Shown in pieces: positions 35,100 through 47,014 of a stretch of 64,000 bases of DNA; the stretch's first letter is position 1; every line of letters starts with the position of its first letter. This stretch comes from Tyto alba (taxonomy: Eukaryota > Chordata > Aves > Strigiformes > Tytonidae): positions 2,081,779 through 2,145,778 of the forward strand of contig NW_024881296.1 of the NCBI RefSeq assembly GCF_018691265.1. The letters are read 5' to 3'. The notes beneath the pieces were generated by a model that saw only the letters and a program-made list of their open reading frames with translations, had not been told where the DNA came from and made no database searches. The position numbers and the translations under genes are program-made.

Positions 35100-37705
35100 A
35101 AAATCTGGCCGTAATTCAAAGTCTCTGCAAAGTCATTGGGAATCTTCCAAAAGGCTTCAGCGAGAGCAGGATTAGCTCCCCCCATAAATACATAAAATTT
35201 GTTGTCTTTTGCATATCAAAGTGATGAAGCTTCTCTTCTCTTCAGCTATTGCTTTTAAGTGTGCTATAAACAGAGCCTTATCTGTCCAGAAAAAAAAAGG
35301 CTTTGACAAGGAAGAGTAGCTCAGATGCTGAGACAAACTTGGCCACGTTTCTGCAGTGAGAGCAACGCCAGTAAAGATGTGGGCCGGTCTCTAGATGCCA
35401 TCGATAATGTGATTTGGGCGGTTGTTCAAAAACTCTTGCTATGTCCCTGTTGTTGTTTACACTAATAAACCCTTCATCCTTCTCTCCTCTCCTCTCCACC
35501 CTTGCCCTCCCGCCCACGCGTGTGAGGATGCCATATCACAGCCGGGATGCAACGGGCTGAAACGGTTCTGTATTTCTCCCAGACACAGTAGCAGACACTA
35601 AAGAATCTACAAAAGTAAGAAAAATTAAGTTGGTGAAAGGAAGACTTCCCAAGTTGTGGCACTCTTTAAACTGAGCAGCTTCACACAGCTCCACTTCTTC
35701 AAATTTCACCTTCATCTCCTTTCTGTAGATCAGATACGACTTTACCTACTATGAAATTTCCATTATTTTTTGCAGCACTCCTCTCTTCTGGGGAGTTGCT
35801 CACTGATGCCTGTATATCCCATTAGTACATTAAATCTGCTGGAAATGTGGTTGATAATTAGGCTGATGAGACAACCTATTAAAAGGATCCGAGTGCAGCC
35901 AGTTCACTCACTGCACCATGAGCTTCTCATGACCAGCAGGAGTAGAATTGAAAAAAGCTGACGACCTCTATCCTCCAAATTCTCTTTTCTCAGCAATTTG
36001 AGCATATGTTGCTCCAAATATGTTCAAGGAACCTGTATGCTGTGTCAGAAAAAGGCACATTCATGAAGTGGGGGTTTAGGATAGGATTGAACCAAAGAGC
36101 CAATGGTGGAGGATGGTGAGGCTGCAGAGGTGTTGCTGGTCTAGTGACATCCAGGTTGCATGGTGGATATCAACAGAATGGTGAAATCAGAGTGGAAGCA
36201 GCTAGCCAAAAAATGGCACTGATATATTCATACATACATGAACAGACATGCACATAGAAAACCCCACTGTGAATCTATGAAAATCCTAAGGATGCGCATG
36301 GGCTGGCCTTCATTAGCATTTGGACAGAAAAAAATGCTTCCTCGTCTTGTTTCTGAACACTGAAAAACATTAGTGTTTTTTTGCAACTTCTTGAAATATT
36401 TTCAGCATTTGCTGGCCCAGCTTTCCTATGAGCCCAGGGAATTATGGAAATACTAAAGACTGAAGGAGCTGCTGGGTATAGTGGTGGCACGGTTATGCCC
36501 AGTCCAGCAAACAGAAGAACGTTTCCAGCATACACTGAAAATTCAAATTCTGTCCGAGTCTTTGGAGAGCAGATGTCAATTATGAATCACATGATTACTC
36601 TGCCATATTTTTCCTGGTTATGCTCATTGACTTAGATAAGGTATCATTTTTCACCTACAAAATATGTTGCATATACAATAAATAATATGCACAATACCAT
36701 AATAAATATTCAGTATATATGGTGTGTGCATTATAGTGGTCCTGGTAGAGTTATAGCAGCGCAGTCAAGGCTGAATTGGCATTTTCATTATAAAGGCTGA
36801 TAATTCAAGATCACTAGCAAAAGACAATGAAATACCATCTGCTCGCATGCAAACAGCTTTTACAGAGGGGGTTTAAGGTCTTGATGTGAGCAGTTCTGCA
36901 TAGAGGGCAAAATCGAGAGAGCTCCTGAGACAGTGTCTCTCACTGTCAAATTCACCTGAATTTGTTCCTACTTAGGTGGCAGCTCATGTTTTTCCTAAAT
37001 CTCCAGCTTCTCAAGCCAGAAGATATTGTGCACCTCAGTATTCTCACAGGAGATATAAAGGAGTATTTTCTAGACTTTCTGCCACAACAGAAAAGCTTGT
37101 GAATGCAAACTCTGCAACCCAACAACCAAAATACAATGGGGTTGAATAGTCTTCTCCGCCACACTTGGACTTCTTGATGCTGAGGAAGAGCAACAGATGC
37201 TTGGCACTTGCTGAAGGCCCATATAGTTTGGGCTGGTGCCAGTGCCGACATCTCCCAGCGGTACCAAGTTCAGTAACTGGCATCAGGTCTGGATCTGCTC
37301 CCTCACCGTGGCCCCCGGGGCCAGGTCAGGTGGGGCATGTTACATACTTCCAAAGATCTGGTTTCTTTGTGCTGAAAATGATTGCCTCTCTAACCACTGC
37401 AGCCTCTTCTACCTTCAGTGCCACTTCTGCTGTATCGTGTATGTGTTGGCTTGACCAGAACTCAGTGAAATACTCCTGACCCAAGCATAAGACTGGCTTA
37501 TGCAAAGCCTTCACAGCATTTTTGGTATAGCCTCAGGCCAACCTTTATACCCTGACTCAGCTTCCTTCCAATGGCTTCAGCCCATCAGGTGGAGGTTTGC
37601 ACAGGAACAGCCTCATCTCAGCAGGCTTTTGGAGCACCGTCTGGAGGTGCGAGAAATGGGGCTGGCTGGGCACAAGCGAGCAGCTTTGCTGGTGGCTAGG
37701 AGGAG
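35100..37705. other. Gene-free unique sequence
   Basis: No gene is supported. It contains a pyrimidine-rich TCTCCTCTCC stretch near 35480-35500, AT-rich unique DNA around 36630-36740, and otherwise ordinary sequence. Confidence 0.5.
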
Positions 37706-37715
37706 GGGGTGTTTT

Positions 37716-37729
37716 CCAGCAGAGGGTGT
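37716..37729 (+). promoter_or_regulatory. Possible CTCF binding site
   Basis: CCAGCAGAGGGTGT matches the CTCF core pattern CCASYAGRKGGCRS at 12 of 14 positions; it has T for C at position 12 and T for S at position 14. CTCF sites often bound regulatory domains in gene deserts. A single match in 64 kb is expected fairly often by chance, so this is only a candidate. Confidence 0.35.
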
Positions 37730-39535
37730 TAAAGAACAAGCAAGAGGTCTGGTGGTAGGTGGCAACCTCTTCTTTCAGCACAGCTGCTTGCAGAGGGCAT
37801 GTCTGTTTACACCTTGAACTAATCACAGTGACAACCAGCAGTGAAAACCTGGATGTGGGGAAATCCATGGGAATTTTGCCCAGACTTTTCCCTTGAGCTC
37901 TTACACTCATGGTTCAAATGTATTTCTTCCAGTATGTGGTGCCTTTCCCCCCCAAACCAAAATTCATGCAGATTTTTTAGCTCGTACCCAGCAGGAACCC
38001 AAGCATCTTCCTGGTCCTAATGCAATAAAATGAGAGTGATGCTGCAAGGCATAAATACAGGTAAGTGGAAGGACCCTCCTCTGACCACATAACATCTCAC
38101 TGCCCATCCTGACACGTCTAACAGGTGAGTCTGCCTCCGGTTTGTAATTCTCCCCTTCGCTGGCTGGCTTGGTATTGATGATAAGTATTATTTGCACATC
38201 ATCGCAGCTTCAGTTCAGCAGCTCTTCCAGTCTGTTTCCAAAAGAAGCTGTCACAGACAATAAACACCAAAGTAACCCCACTTCCAATTTAATTGTTTTC
38301 TCCAAATATCACTAGCAATTAGACTATATTAGCAACAGATTGTTTGCAGTAGCTCATTCTCTGAGTCAAAACTGGTTTCTTTCTCTTTTGCAATCACACA
38401 AAACATCTGAAACAAGAAAGTACCTCCTTTTTTTTTTTTTTTTTTTTTTTTTCAGAGTCAGAATCAAGGAAGCAAGCAACATTACTTCTAAAAAACCAAC
38501 AGTGTCTGGAAAATGCAGAAGAAAAAATATGGGATGACTGGAGTTCTTTTTATGTTTACAAATTTATTGTGAAAGTTTTAAGAAAATACAGTGACAGCAT
38601 TGCCTACAGTACAGTAGGGAATGACAGTCAATAAATAAAGGACTGTGCAATAAATAAATACAAGACTAATATAATATGTTTGTAGCAGGCCGATCAGTTT
38701 TAAGTCCTCTGCCTAAGGCTGAATTTTACAATAAGCAAACCACACCTGTATGCTTTCCTCTATTGGTGCTGGGTGAAGCCATTTATTTATGGTTGGGCTC
38801 ACCCTTTTCCCCACACATGCACATTTTACCCATCTCTGTTTTCTCCCCGTTTTTAAAAAAAAAAAAAAAAAAATCAAAGCCCAAGCAGAGTATAACACTG
38901 CCCAGAGGTAAGGTACACCTACTCTGCTACTGACACAGCATCTAGGCTTTGCCAAGACGCTCTGGGTCAGCAGCGCCATGACACATGTACACTCGCACCG
39001 GCGGCAGCCAGCCCTTTCATTATTTCATATACGTGCCCTTCGCTGTGCTGCGCATGTTGAAATGTGTCCCGTCCTGTCCCCAGGGATGTTTTTTCCTAGG
39101 CTGGCTTAGCCAAGTGATTGTACATCTTTTTATTACCTTTGGTGGAAAACATTAGCCCTTTCTTTTAAGCGGCGCTGCATGGTCAAGTGGGCTTGGAGGG
39201 CTCCAGACAAGCATCTGCAAAACCATCTCTGGCTCAGTGGCTGTGATCACGGGCTAGGTAATTTGTTTGATTAGAGCATCCATCTAAGACAAAGAAAGTG
39301 TAGTGGAGTGAGTCAGGCTCTGGTCTCATTTACAGGTCTGGAGATGCATGGAGAAGCTATTACAAGTGACCTGTGACCTGGCCCACCCTCAGGTGAAACG
39401 GCTTTGCCCAGTCACCTCCTGTTAGACTCAGCCAAATGATAGGCTTAGGGAAGCCCAGGACGCGGCGATGGTTCATCAGACAGACATTATCAGACTCGTG
39501 GGCCCAGCCCTGAGCTATGCAGATGAAAAAGCAGA
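37730..39535. other. Gene-free unique sequence with A/T tracts
   Basis: Apart from T25 at 38428 and A19 at 38855-38873, this is ordinary unique sequence. The stretch 38545-38670 is AT-rich with several AATAAA words and could be a weakly conserved block or a 3' end of an unannotated non-coding transcript. I see no proof of either. Confidence 0.45.
38428..38455 (+). repeat. T25 homopolymer ending in CAG
   Basis: Twenty-five T (38428-38452) followed by CAG (38453-38455). Formally this is a strong polypyrimidine tract and splice acceptor for the plus strand, but no matching exon, donor or coding frame supports use. The simplest reading is a homopolymer. Copies of AATAAATAAA-type sequence lie at 38628-38662. 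Confidence 0.8.
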
Positions 39536-39549
39536 TGATTTTTTTTTTA

Positions 39550-39900
39550 AAAAAAAGGGGTTTCAAACTTATTACGGTGATAGTGTTACTTGCAACAAAT
39601 CTGTCTGCAGTTTTGGGGCTGCAGAGATAAAAGCCCTTAGGAAAAATGTCAGTGGCTTGAGTTTATTTATACGTAAGGTAACCATGAAAAATGTCGGCGT
39701 ACCACTAATTGTAGGGCATATTTATTCTGCACAAGTTGTTTTCCACATTAGCACAGTTGTTAAAATGCAGTTTTGCCTCAGGAATATTATAACTTTATCT
39801 TCTGTAATTATAAATGTGGATGTTGCTGGGGTACTATATACATTGAAGAAGAAACATAAGAAATGGGCACTGCAAGGAGGAAAACAAACATAATTAAAAA
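39550..39900. promoter_or_regulatory. Candidate conserved enhancer block
   Basis: Unique AT-rich sequence with many homeodomain and SOX-like words (ACCACTAATTGTAG at 39700-39713, CAGTTGTTAAAATG, CTGTAATTATAAATG at 39802-39816) and low CpG. The plus-strand frame that crosses it (39468-39893, 141 codons) is open but has no recognisable domain, so I read the openness as chance. Confidence 0.35.
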
Positions 39901-39904
39901 TGTA

Positions 39905-41620
39905 ATGTAGTAATTATATGAAACATACTCAGGAAGTGGAGACCCATGGATAAGCAAGAAAAGGAGCTACGGTGTGTTAGATCCTGGTTTTAGCTTCGTA
40001 TGCCATCTTATTTCAAATTTCTCTCATGGTTTTTTGCTCAAACCAACTAACAAGAACTGGTTGGCAAGGCAAGCATTTATGTGCAGAGGCAAGTTATTCT
40101 GCACTGTGCAGTCATTACAGTGTAAGAGCAATTTTACTATGAGAAACTAAACCCAGAAACCTGGAATGCAGCAGCACACTGTAGTTATCATACAGCACGA
40201 CAGTATAAAAGCATTTTCTGACAGGGTAGGCAATATTTTAATTAAATATAGAGTATTATGCAAAATACCTAATGTATACAATCATAACTCTGTATGTGTG
40301 AAGCAGAGGATGTTAAGGGTCACTGACCTGCTGCACATTACAGCTAACACACAAGGTGCACAGACACATCTTTCCTTGAAAAACACCTGGCAAATGAAAA
40401 GTGAAGTTTTCTGTATGCTGCTAAGAGGCAGAATTCAGACACGATTTGCTCACCTCGAGTAAATAAGGCCAGAACTATGTTCAGAATTGGTATGATCAAC
40501 CTCAGCCTGGATTGTCTGGGAGTCAAAGTTTTCAGAAGAAGGGAATCTCCGTGAGTAGGACTGCAGTGCTGACCACAGCTGCAAGAGCAGCTGGCAATTG
40601 CTTCCACTTTTCCCTTTGGGTTGCGTGCACCGCAGGCATGGTGGATGCACAACACACAAACAACGGATGCACACATACTCATATTTATATATTGGGACCA
40701 AGAATCCGTTTCTTTCCTGGGGAGGGACCATTTAATGGCACATAAGAGGTACCATTTCAAGGTTTTCACGTTTTCTTGGTTTTATTGATTCTTTAATTTT
40801 ACGCCAAACCATGGACCATGCCATCCTGAGTTTAAAAGACAGATAACACCAAATTTCCACCATCACCTGGGCAGGGACCAAGAAGAGACGTATTTATTAT
40901 ACCCCTACAATAACCTGTGTTTATTAGCAAAACCTCCATAACATGGGCATTATTAGAAACCAGTCAGGTATAAACAAGCCTGAATAGTTCAGTACAGTCT
41001 GGACATTTGTCAACCAAAATCCTGGAGCATTTCCTTCTGGGGCCCCCTTGAGCACCTTTTCCCATTTCTCACCTACCATATTCTCCTTTTTTTTCTCTTT
41101 TTTTTCCCTCCAAGGACACTTACTGCCCTCTAAAGGTTCCTTGTCCTTCAGTGTCCTTTCCCCCTCTGCTGCATTTCCCCCCATGCCCATCCCTTTTTAT
41201 CTCTCCTCTATGTTTTGGCAATCTCCTGTTCTGCTGAACAGTGCAAATGAAACACTCCAACATCTCCCACTTTTTCACTCAGGGATATCTGTGATCAGCC
41301 AGAAATCTGGGCAGTGATGTATTCTGAGACTTCATCAGAAAAACAGGGAGAGGGCCCATTGAAAGAATTGGACTTCGTTCTGCCCAATTTGCCTAAACTA
41401 TATATATTTTTTTTTTCTGAAACAAGGTGTGCTAGTCCTTATTTGTGCTCCTCATTTCCTCCAAACTCATCTATCAATCTTCATAGCTCCAGCCCTGCTG
41501 CTACTGCCTCCCCCAGACCTAACAACACTGAGCCCCTATCACAGGTGACAACCAGCGACAGGCACAACTCTCCAGTTGCTTCACATTGCAGACCTCCCCC
41601 AAGCGCAGCCCTCGCCAGAG
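39905..41620. other. Gene-free unique sequence
   Basis: I see no gene or clear repeat. Frames of 128-141 codons near 40344-40769 and 41314-41700 lack domains, and the second runs into the CR1 relic. Confidence 0.5.
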
Positions 41621-41624
41621 TCGT

Positions 41625-41985
41625 CACCTCAAAGGGCTGGAGGGGATTTCCAGAGGTCACCAGTCCCTTCCCTGGCCCATGGCACCTGTGTCATTCCTGA
41701 CAGATGTTTATCTTCGGGGTTTTAAGGCCTTCAGTGCTGGAGAGATGCCACCTCCCCAGGCAGTGTCTTGCAGTGCATCGCTGTCCTTATCACAAGAAGG
41801 TTTTAATGTGAATCTTTCCTACCGCAATTTAAGCCCATTACTTCTTGTCCTATCTGCAAGAGGCGTGGACAATTGATTATTCTTTTCCTCTTTGCAGCAG
41901 TCCTCCACATTTGTGAGGACTGCTTTGTTGACACGGACACTTCTCTGCACCAAAAGCAGAGTCTGAGGAGAGGTTTATCTCCCTG
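41625..41985 (-). mobile_element. CR1-type LINE 3' end (ancient, truncated)
   Basis: Read on the minus strand, the sequence follows the familiar CR1 3' region in order. It has an AATGGGCTTAAATTGCGGTA-like phrase (near 41822-41841), the diverged segment normally reading as a truncated RT tail, a GGAGGTGGCATCTCTCCA block (near 41738-41755), an ACATCTGTCAGGAATGACAC phrase (41688-41707), and finally GACCTCTGGAAATCCCCTCC (41638-41657), equivalent to the classic terminal 'dispatch' phrase before the short 8-bp terminal repeats, which are not preserved here. It is 5'-truncated as usual for CR1. The part beyond 41880 is uncertain. Confidence 0.8.
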
Positions 41986-41989
41986 TCAC

Positions 41990-44355
41990 TGAAACTAGCA
42001 TACTTTTGGCTATAATGTCCACTGGTGGCGTTTCTATTGTAAATTCACTTTATAAAATGAAATGAAAACTGAAATGAAACCCCATTGAAAAGCTCACATT
42101 ATGGGAATTTATATTCCCTTTTTACTGTCCCTTAAAATACAAACAAGACTATTTTTGACTTATCTGTACTTGAACTAAAAATAAGCAGACACAGCTTTGC
42201 CAAGCACCAGTGCTGAATACACATCATTTAGGACCCCGGAAATTACCGCCTGGGCTTAAAAATAATAGAATTTCAGCCACGCATATGAAACTCTTCACAA
42301 TTGCCATCTGGGCTAGATTCTCTGAGAGCTTGAGCTGGGCTTCTACTCATCTCAGTCACCAGAGATGTGAGAGTCAGTCACTACTCATTCATGCACCAGA
42401 AAATTAGAAGTCTTGTCCATCTGCTGTGGGCTAACCGGTATGGAAAAGCTGACACATCTATTTAAGGTGGCATAAATGACTCCCTGGAAATGTCTTTCAT
42501 TCTCCTAAGAGAATGCCTAGGCATTAAAGGTTTTCGGAACAATAAATCATAATGGAGCAGGGTATATTTTCATAGACTTTCTTCCCCAGAGAAGCAGCAT
42601 CCTCTCTGTTGGTGCACTTGCTTGATTCAGACAAAAGCTGAGATCCTCACATCATCTCACATCTCCAAAGCCTTTAATAAAGACAACAAACATCAAAATA
42701 CCCATGACAAATTCGCCAGCAGCTTAACAGCTTCTACAGGAAGCTGTATTTGATTGCTTTAGAGTAATTCAGACTAAAAAAAAGACACATTCACTTCAAT
42801 GGCACTGTAACCACATTGCAGATGTTGCAGACTCAGGGATATGTTCCTGCTGAGGAGCACTCTGACAGGTATTTTTTGGCTTCTACAGGCACCTTCTTCT
42901 TACTGCAGAGTTTTAGGAGCTACAACTTTTCTAACCTGAAAGTGCCTACATTTCAGAAGAGAACAGGCTGTACATCTGCTTGATTGATGCCCAACCTTTT
43001 GGTTGACTTCTAGGAGCAAGCCCTTCTTCATGAAGTACTGAGCATATGCTGCCTGCTCCCAAGAGTGGTAGGCAAGCTCAGCATACATTTAAAGGTGTCT
43101 TTCAGGGGACTTCTAAGGCCAAATAATTTTGATGCCACAGGTTTGACCCAAGGTCCTTGCCTTGGGACAAAGGTAAAAAGCTGCATGGAGAAAAAGGAGA
43201 TATGGTTCCCACCTACCTCCACTGGTGGGAGCTGAGCGAATAATGAACTAAGCTCAACAATTATGACTCTGACAATGGTTGAGTATAGGAAACAGGGCAC
43301 ATCATACAGAAAAATGTTTCCCCTGGTATTCTGTTTCAGAAAACAGCAGCCTACTGCTTCTGAGGTTATAGTCATGTGGCCGTATTTACTAATCACCAGT
43401 GAACATACCTTCATGAACTTGTCTGCTTGCTTTTTGAGCCAATTTATATCATATTTTCCAATGTATACAACATTGCTGGACCCTTATGGAGCCCCGTAAG
43501 TCCCATCCGAAGTGCCAAAGTGCCCAATTTTGGCCAAAACAGCATTTAATCTTCTTTCAATCTCTCCTTACTTTCATCAACTCAAGTAGTAGGGTGTGCT
43601 TGTCCTCTTAATGAAGTTAAAATGACAACAAGAGACTCTTACAGCAAAGTGACAGAGCTCTGGCAGTTAGTGAAAGGCTCTTAAAATATATCCAGTTGAT
43701 CCAAACTAAAACTGCATTTGATCTTAGGAATCTGCTCTTGGGCTTTCTGCAACAGTAAAATTAGTCAGATCAATTATGTTTTTTCTTCTCAACAGATTTC
43801 ATTGCTCCAAAACCAAGCTGGAAAGTCTTCTTGTGCCAGATATATATGTCTTTATATAAAACCATATTTTTGGGGGTCATATTTCTTTATACAGTGTTAT
43901 CAGGATGCAGGATGGAAAAGTGAACACGAAATGGTTCAAAAGGTATTGCTCATTCAAGATTTCTCTGTTTTATCAGGAAAAATCCACTGGGGGAGCTGCT
44001 GGAACAAGAGGACAAGGGGTGAACAAGAGTTGTGCTAAACTGTGGGTGTACAAGCCAGGACAAAATAGCTCCTTGGCTATGGGGTTATTGAGGCAGGGCT
44101 GATAGTTTGCTACATCAAGTAGGAATAAAATAGCCAGCTTTGATTTTCACGCCCGATGCATGCACTGCACCCTTTGCAACCCAACCCAAACAAATGAAAA
44201 GGTTTGGATATATTGCTGTTTAATAATTGTCTCCTGCTCAGTGAGGAGCGACGCTTTTTCTTCCCTTTCTTCCCTCTCCTCCACAACAAATTCTCACTAG
44301 GATTTTTTTTTCCACTACAGACAGCAAACATAATTATACAACAGATCAGAACAGC
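41990..44355. other. Gene-free unique sequence
   Basis: No supported gene, no long homopolymer and no recognisable repeat. Open frames of up to 128 codons have no domain. Confidence 0.5.
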
Positions 44356-44359
44356 TTAC

Positions 44360-44760
44360 ATAATGCCCTTTATAGAAACCTGCCTTACCTCAGAGGCATA
44401 TTAGCATTTCTTATGGGTTTAAGGGGTGAGGGATTAATTACAGATTTTCAAAATATGCCTAATTACATATTTACTGGTGGAATAAATAATTCACGTTTCA
44501 TAACTCGCCATGAAATGACTACTTTCTTTTGAAGATTAAGAATTCGAGGCTTGAGGAATGTTAAAGTTCAAACTCTGAATAAAGGCTCCTAATCCTTTTT
44601 AGATCAGCATTTTACTCACATGAAAAATAGAGCAGAAAGTCGCTCTTTCACCTGAGTGACTTGCAGACCCCTTGGAATTTCTCATTTGGCAATCTATCAA
44701 ACGAAACGAGGAAAACATTAAAAATGTGATTTGTTCATTTACTTTGGCACTTCAGTAGAT
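44360..44760. promoter_or_regulatory. Candidate conserved enhancer block
   Basis: AT-rich unique sequence with dense homeodomain-like words (GGGATTAATTACAG at 44429-44442, CCTAATTACATA at 44458-44469, AATAAATAATTCACG at 44482-44496) and no coding frame of note. The local style matches the 39.5 and 58-59 kb blocks. Conservation is assumed, not shown. Confidence 0.35.
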
Positions 44761-44764
44761 CACG

Positions 44765-45870
44765 TCAGATTTTGGGAAGCATCTAAATGACTTGAGAGCA
44801 TGAGTCTGCCCAACTCTTGGCTCTTGCATTGGGCAGAGGTGGGACCAGCAGCATCTCTCCGTACAGCACAGTACAGGCAGTGGCTGGTACCCTCCTCCCG
44901 GGGCCGGCACAGGGGCTGCTGCTCTGCTCTGCGTGGCGGTGGCAACCAGGGACTCCTCACATGCTTGCAAGCGAGTGTGCCTTTAAACGCTTCATGGCAT
45001 TGGGTCATTTGGCAGCATAAATCAACTTGCCCCTTTCCTGACCTGCCCTAACATACAGCCAGTGGTTTCCTCCATTATATTTTATTTTAGCCAGAGTTAG
45101 CAAGAAGAATATCCCTTTGGCATTTAGGGAATATACAAATTATTACAGAAGAGCAAATAACTGCCTCCAGAAAGGAAATAACTGCTTCTGAGTGTTGTAT
45201 ATATATAAAAAAATCTGTCTTCAACAATGAGTGCCACGTTCAGTAACTACAGATATAACAGGAAAGGAAGAAGGAAAGGCAGACCCCATGCACCAGTATA
45301 ACTGGTCCTGGCTTGCGTTTTGGTAAACTTACAAAGGAGGAGTAGGTTGGAGAATCTGGCCCAGCACTGCTTCTGTGCAGGTATACATGACAGTCAAAAT
45401 CTATCCATGCCAGTGCTGGTATGCTATGGAAAGTGGAATGGGCAGAAGAATTGCTTAGATGAAAAAAGCAATAAGGCATGGACAGCCAGCAACTTGGCTG
45501 TCACCCCACTGCAGGGAAGCTACCTAAGGGACATACAGAAAAGACTTCTCCTGGCCAGCTCATGCTTTCCCCCACTTAGTTCTCCAGCTTTGTGAAGATC
45601 CTTAAAAGAAAGCAAATATACCTTTGAAAAATATACAGGGAATATTCATGTTGTATAGCAGTGAAGTCTACCTGTACAACTATCAAGATTCCCAGAAATC
45701 AAGGAAATAAACACTGGCTTACAACTTAGACATCCTTGTGATTAACTTGTAGACAAAAGTCCATGTGTTTTGGACAGGTATATGAAAATATCAACCTGCT
45801 ATTCAGCATTTTAGTTCTTCAGAAGAAGAGCTAGTATGTGGAGGAACATAAACCAAAACAACCCGATGCT
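44765..45870. other. Gene-free unique sequence
   Basis: Ordinary sequence, GC-richer between 44800 and 45010. No gene or repeat is recognised. Confidence 0.5.
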
Positions 45871-45873
45871 TGG

Positions 45874-45962
45874 TGAGACTCTGGTCCCAGTTTAGCCTCT
45901 TCCTTTTGTGCCACCTCATGTAAGTGGCTTAACCTTTCTATGCCACACTTCCCTTAAAATGC
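45874..45962 (+). mobile_element. MIR-like SINE relic
   Basis: The order GACTCTGGTCCCAGTTTAGC (45878-45897), then a GTGCCACCT word, then GTAAGTGGCTTAACCTTTCT (45920-45939) and ATGCCACACTT follows the MIR core (a 'gactctgg ... tgccac ... gcaagtcacttaacctctctgtgcctcagtt'-type pattern). It is diverged and only the central part is recognisable. Confidence 0.55.
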
Positions 45963-46369
45963 TTTCCACCTTATAAGCTAAGATAATTGCATGCAGACTA
46001 GTTATCGATTTAATTGAAGCAGGCAGAAAAGTGGAAACCCTCATCATCAGTTTGGGAACAGAAATGTTATTTTAATTTTGGAGCAAAGTGTCTACTTTTT
46101 CATACCTTTTACACACTTTTCAGTAGTTTAAAATCTAAAGGTCTACGGAAAAAACAGTTCTTTTTTTTTTCTTAGAATAAAGCCTTATTTTCAGTCCTGC
46201 TTTCAATAATAATTTCCATAATAATGTAGACTTTAAAACAGGAGAAAATATTCTGGGGAAAACATTGATAAGATTGGTCCAATCTACAGAAATTAATTGA
46301 CTGTAAAATTTTGTCTATCAGAATGCTCAGCTTTCCCAGACAAAAGCTCACGCATTTGATCAACATGTA

Positions 46370-47010
46370 GCTCTTTTATTAATAACTGCATACCAGCAAT
46401 ATTTAAGTGTAAATACATAATTTAAGCTCTAAAATTATTTAAAGCAGGTAAAACATTCTACAGTGATGGAAGAATGCAGTCAGTGGTACGAGGTGGTAGA
46501 TGAGGGGCGGGTGAGCATCCTTAGCCATAACTACAAGCAGTGAACACTGTAGGACAGATTTATAAATGTACTGCAAGCCATTTAAAAAGTCTTCTCCCTC
46601 TCTCGCCCACACAATATTAATTACCTGCACCGGCTTGTGCTAATTCACCTCAGGAAAAGGAGATGGTGTTCAAAATAAGTAGTGTCAAGATACAGCATAA
46701 AGAAGCTATGGAAGCTCTGAAATTGCATTTTTGGGGCAGGGGGGTGGGGAGGGGGAAAAAAGAATAACACCTATGAGTTATGCTTCCAACTCAGTTTCAT
46801 TCACTGAGTCGTGTAAATAAATATCCCGCCAGTTTGGTCCCCATCCCACTGCCTAGGCGCAGCAACTCTAATTACTCATCTATAAACAATGCAGACAAGC
46901 CATCGCTCAACACCACGCTACGTCTCATGGCCACATGCTTTGCATCCTACCTGGGTAAATATTAAAATGAATATAATCGACTATGTTTTAAGGGTAAAGT
47001 TATCTGCAAA
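46370..47010. promoter_or_regulatory. Candidate conserved block (two parts)
   Basis: The first part (46370-46445) is AT-rich with AAATACATAATTTAAGC-type words. The second (46770-46990) has AP-1-like ACTGAGTCG (46804-46812), TCTAATTACTCATC (46867-46880), a POU-like ATGCTTTGCAT (46935-46945) and AATATTAAAATGAATAT. A short G-rich stretch (about 46734-46755) separates them. Function is inferred from motifs only. Confidence 0.35.
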
Positions 47011-47014
47011 GCCC

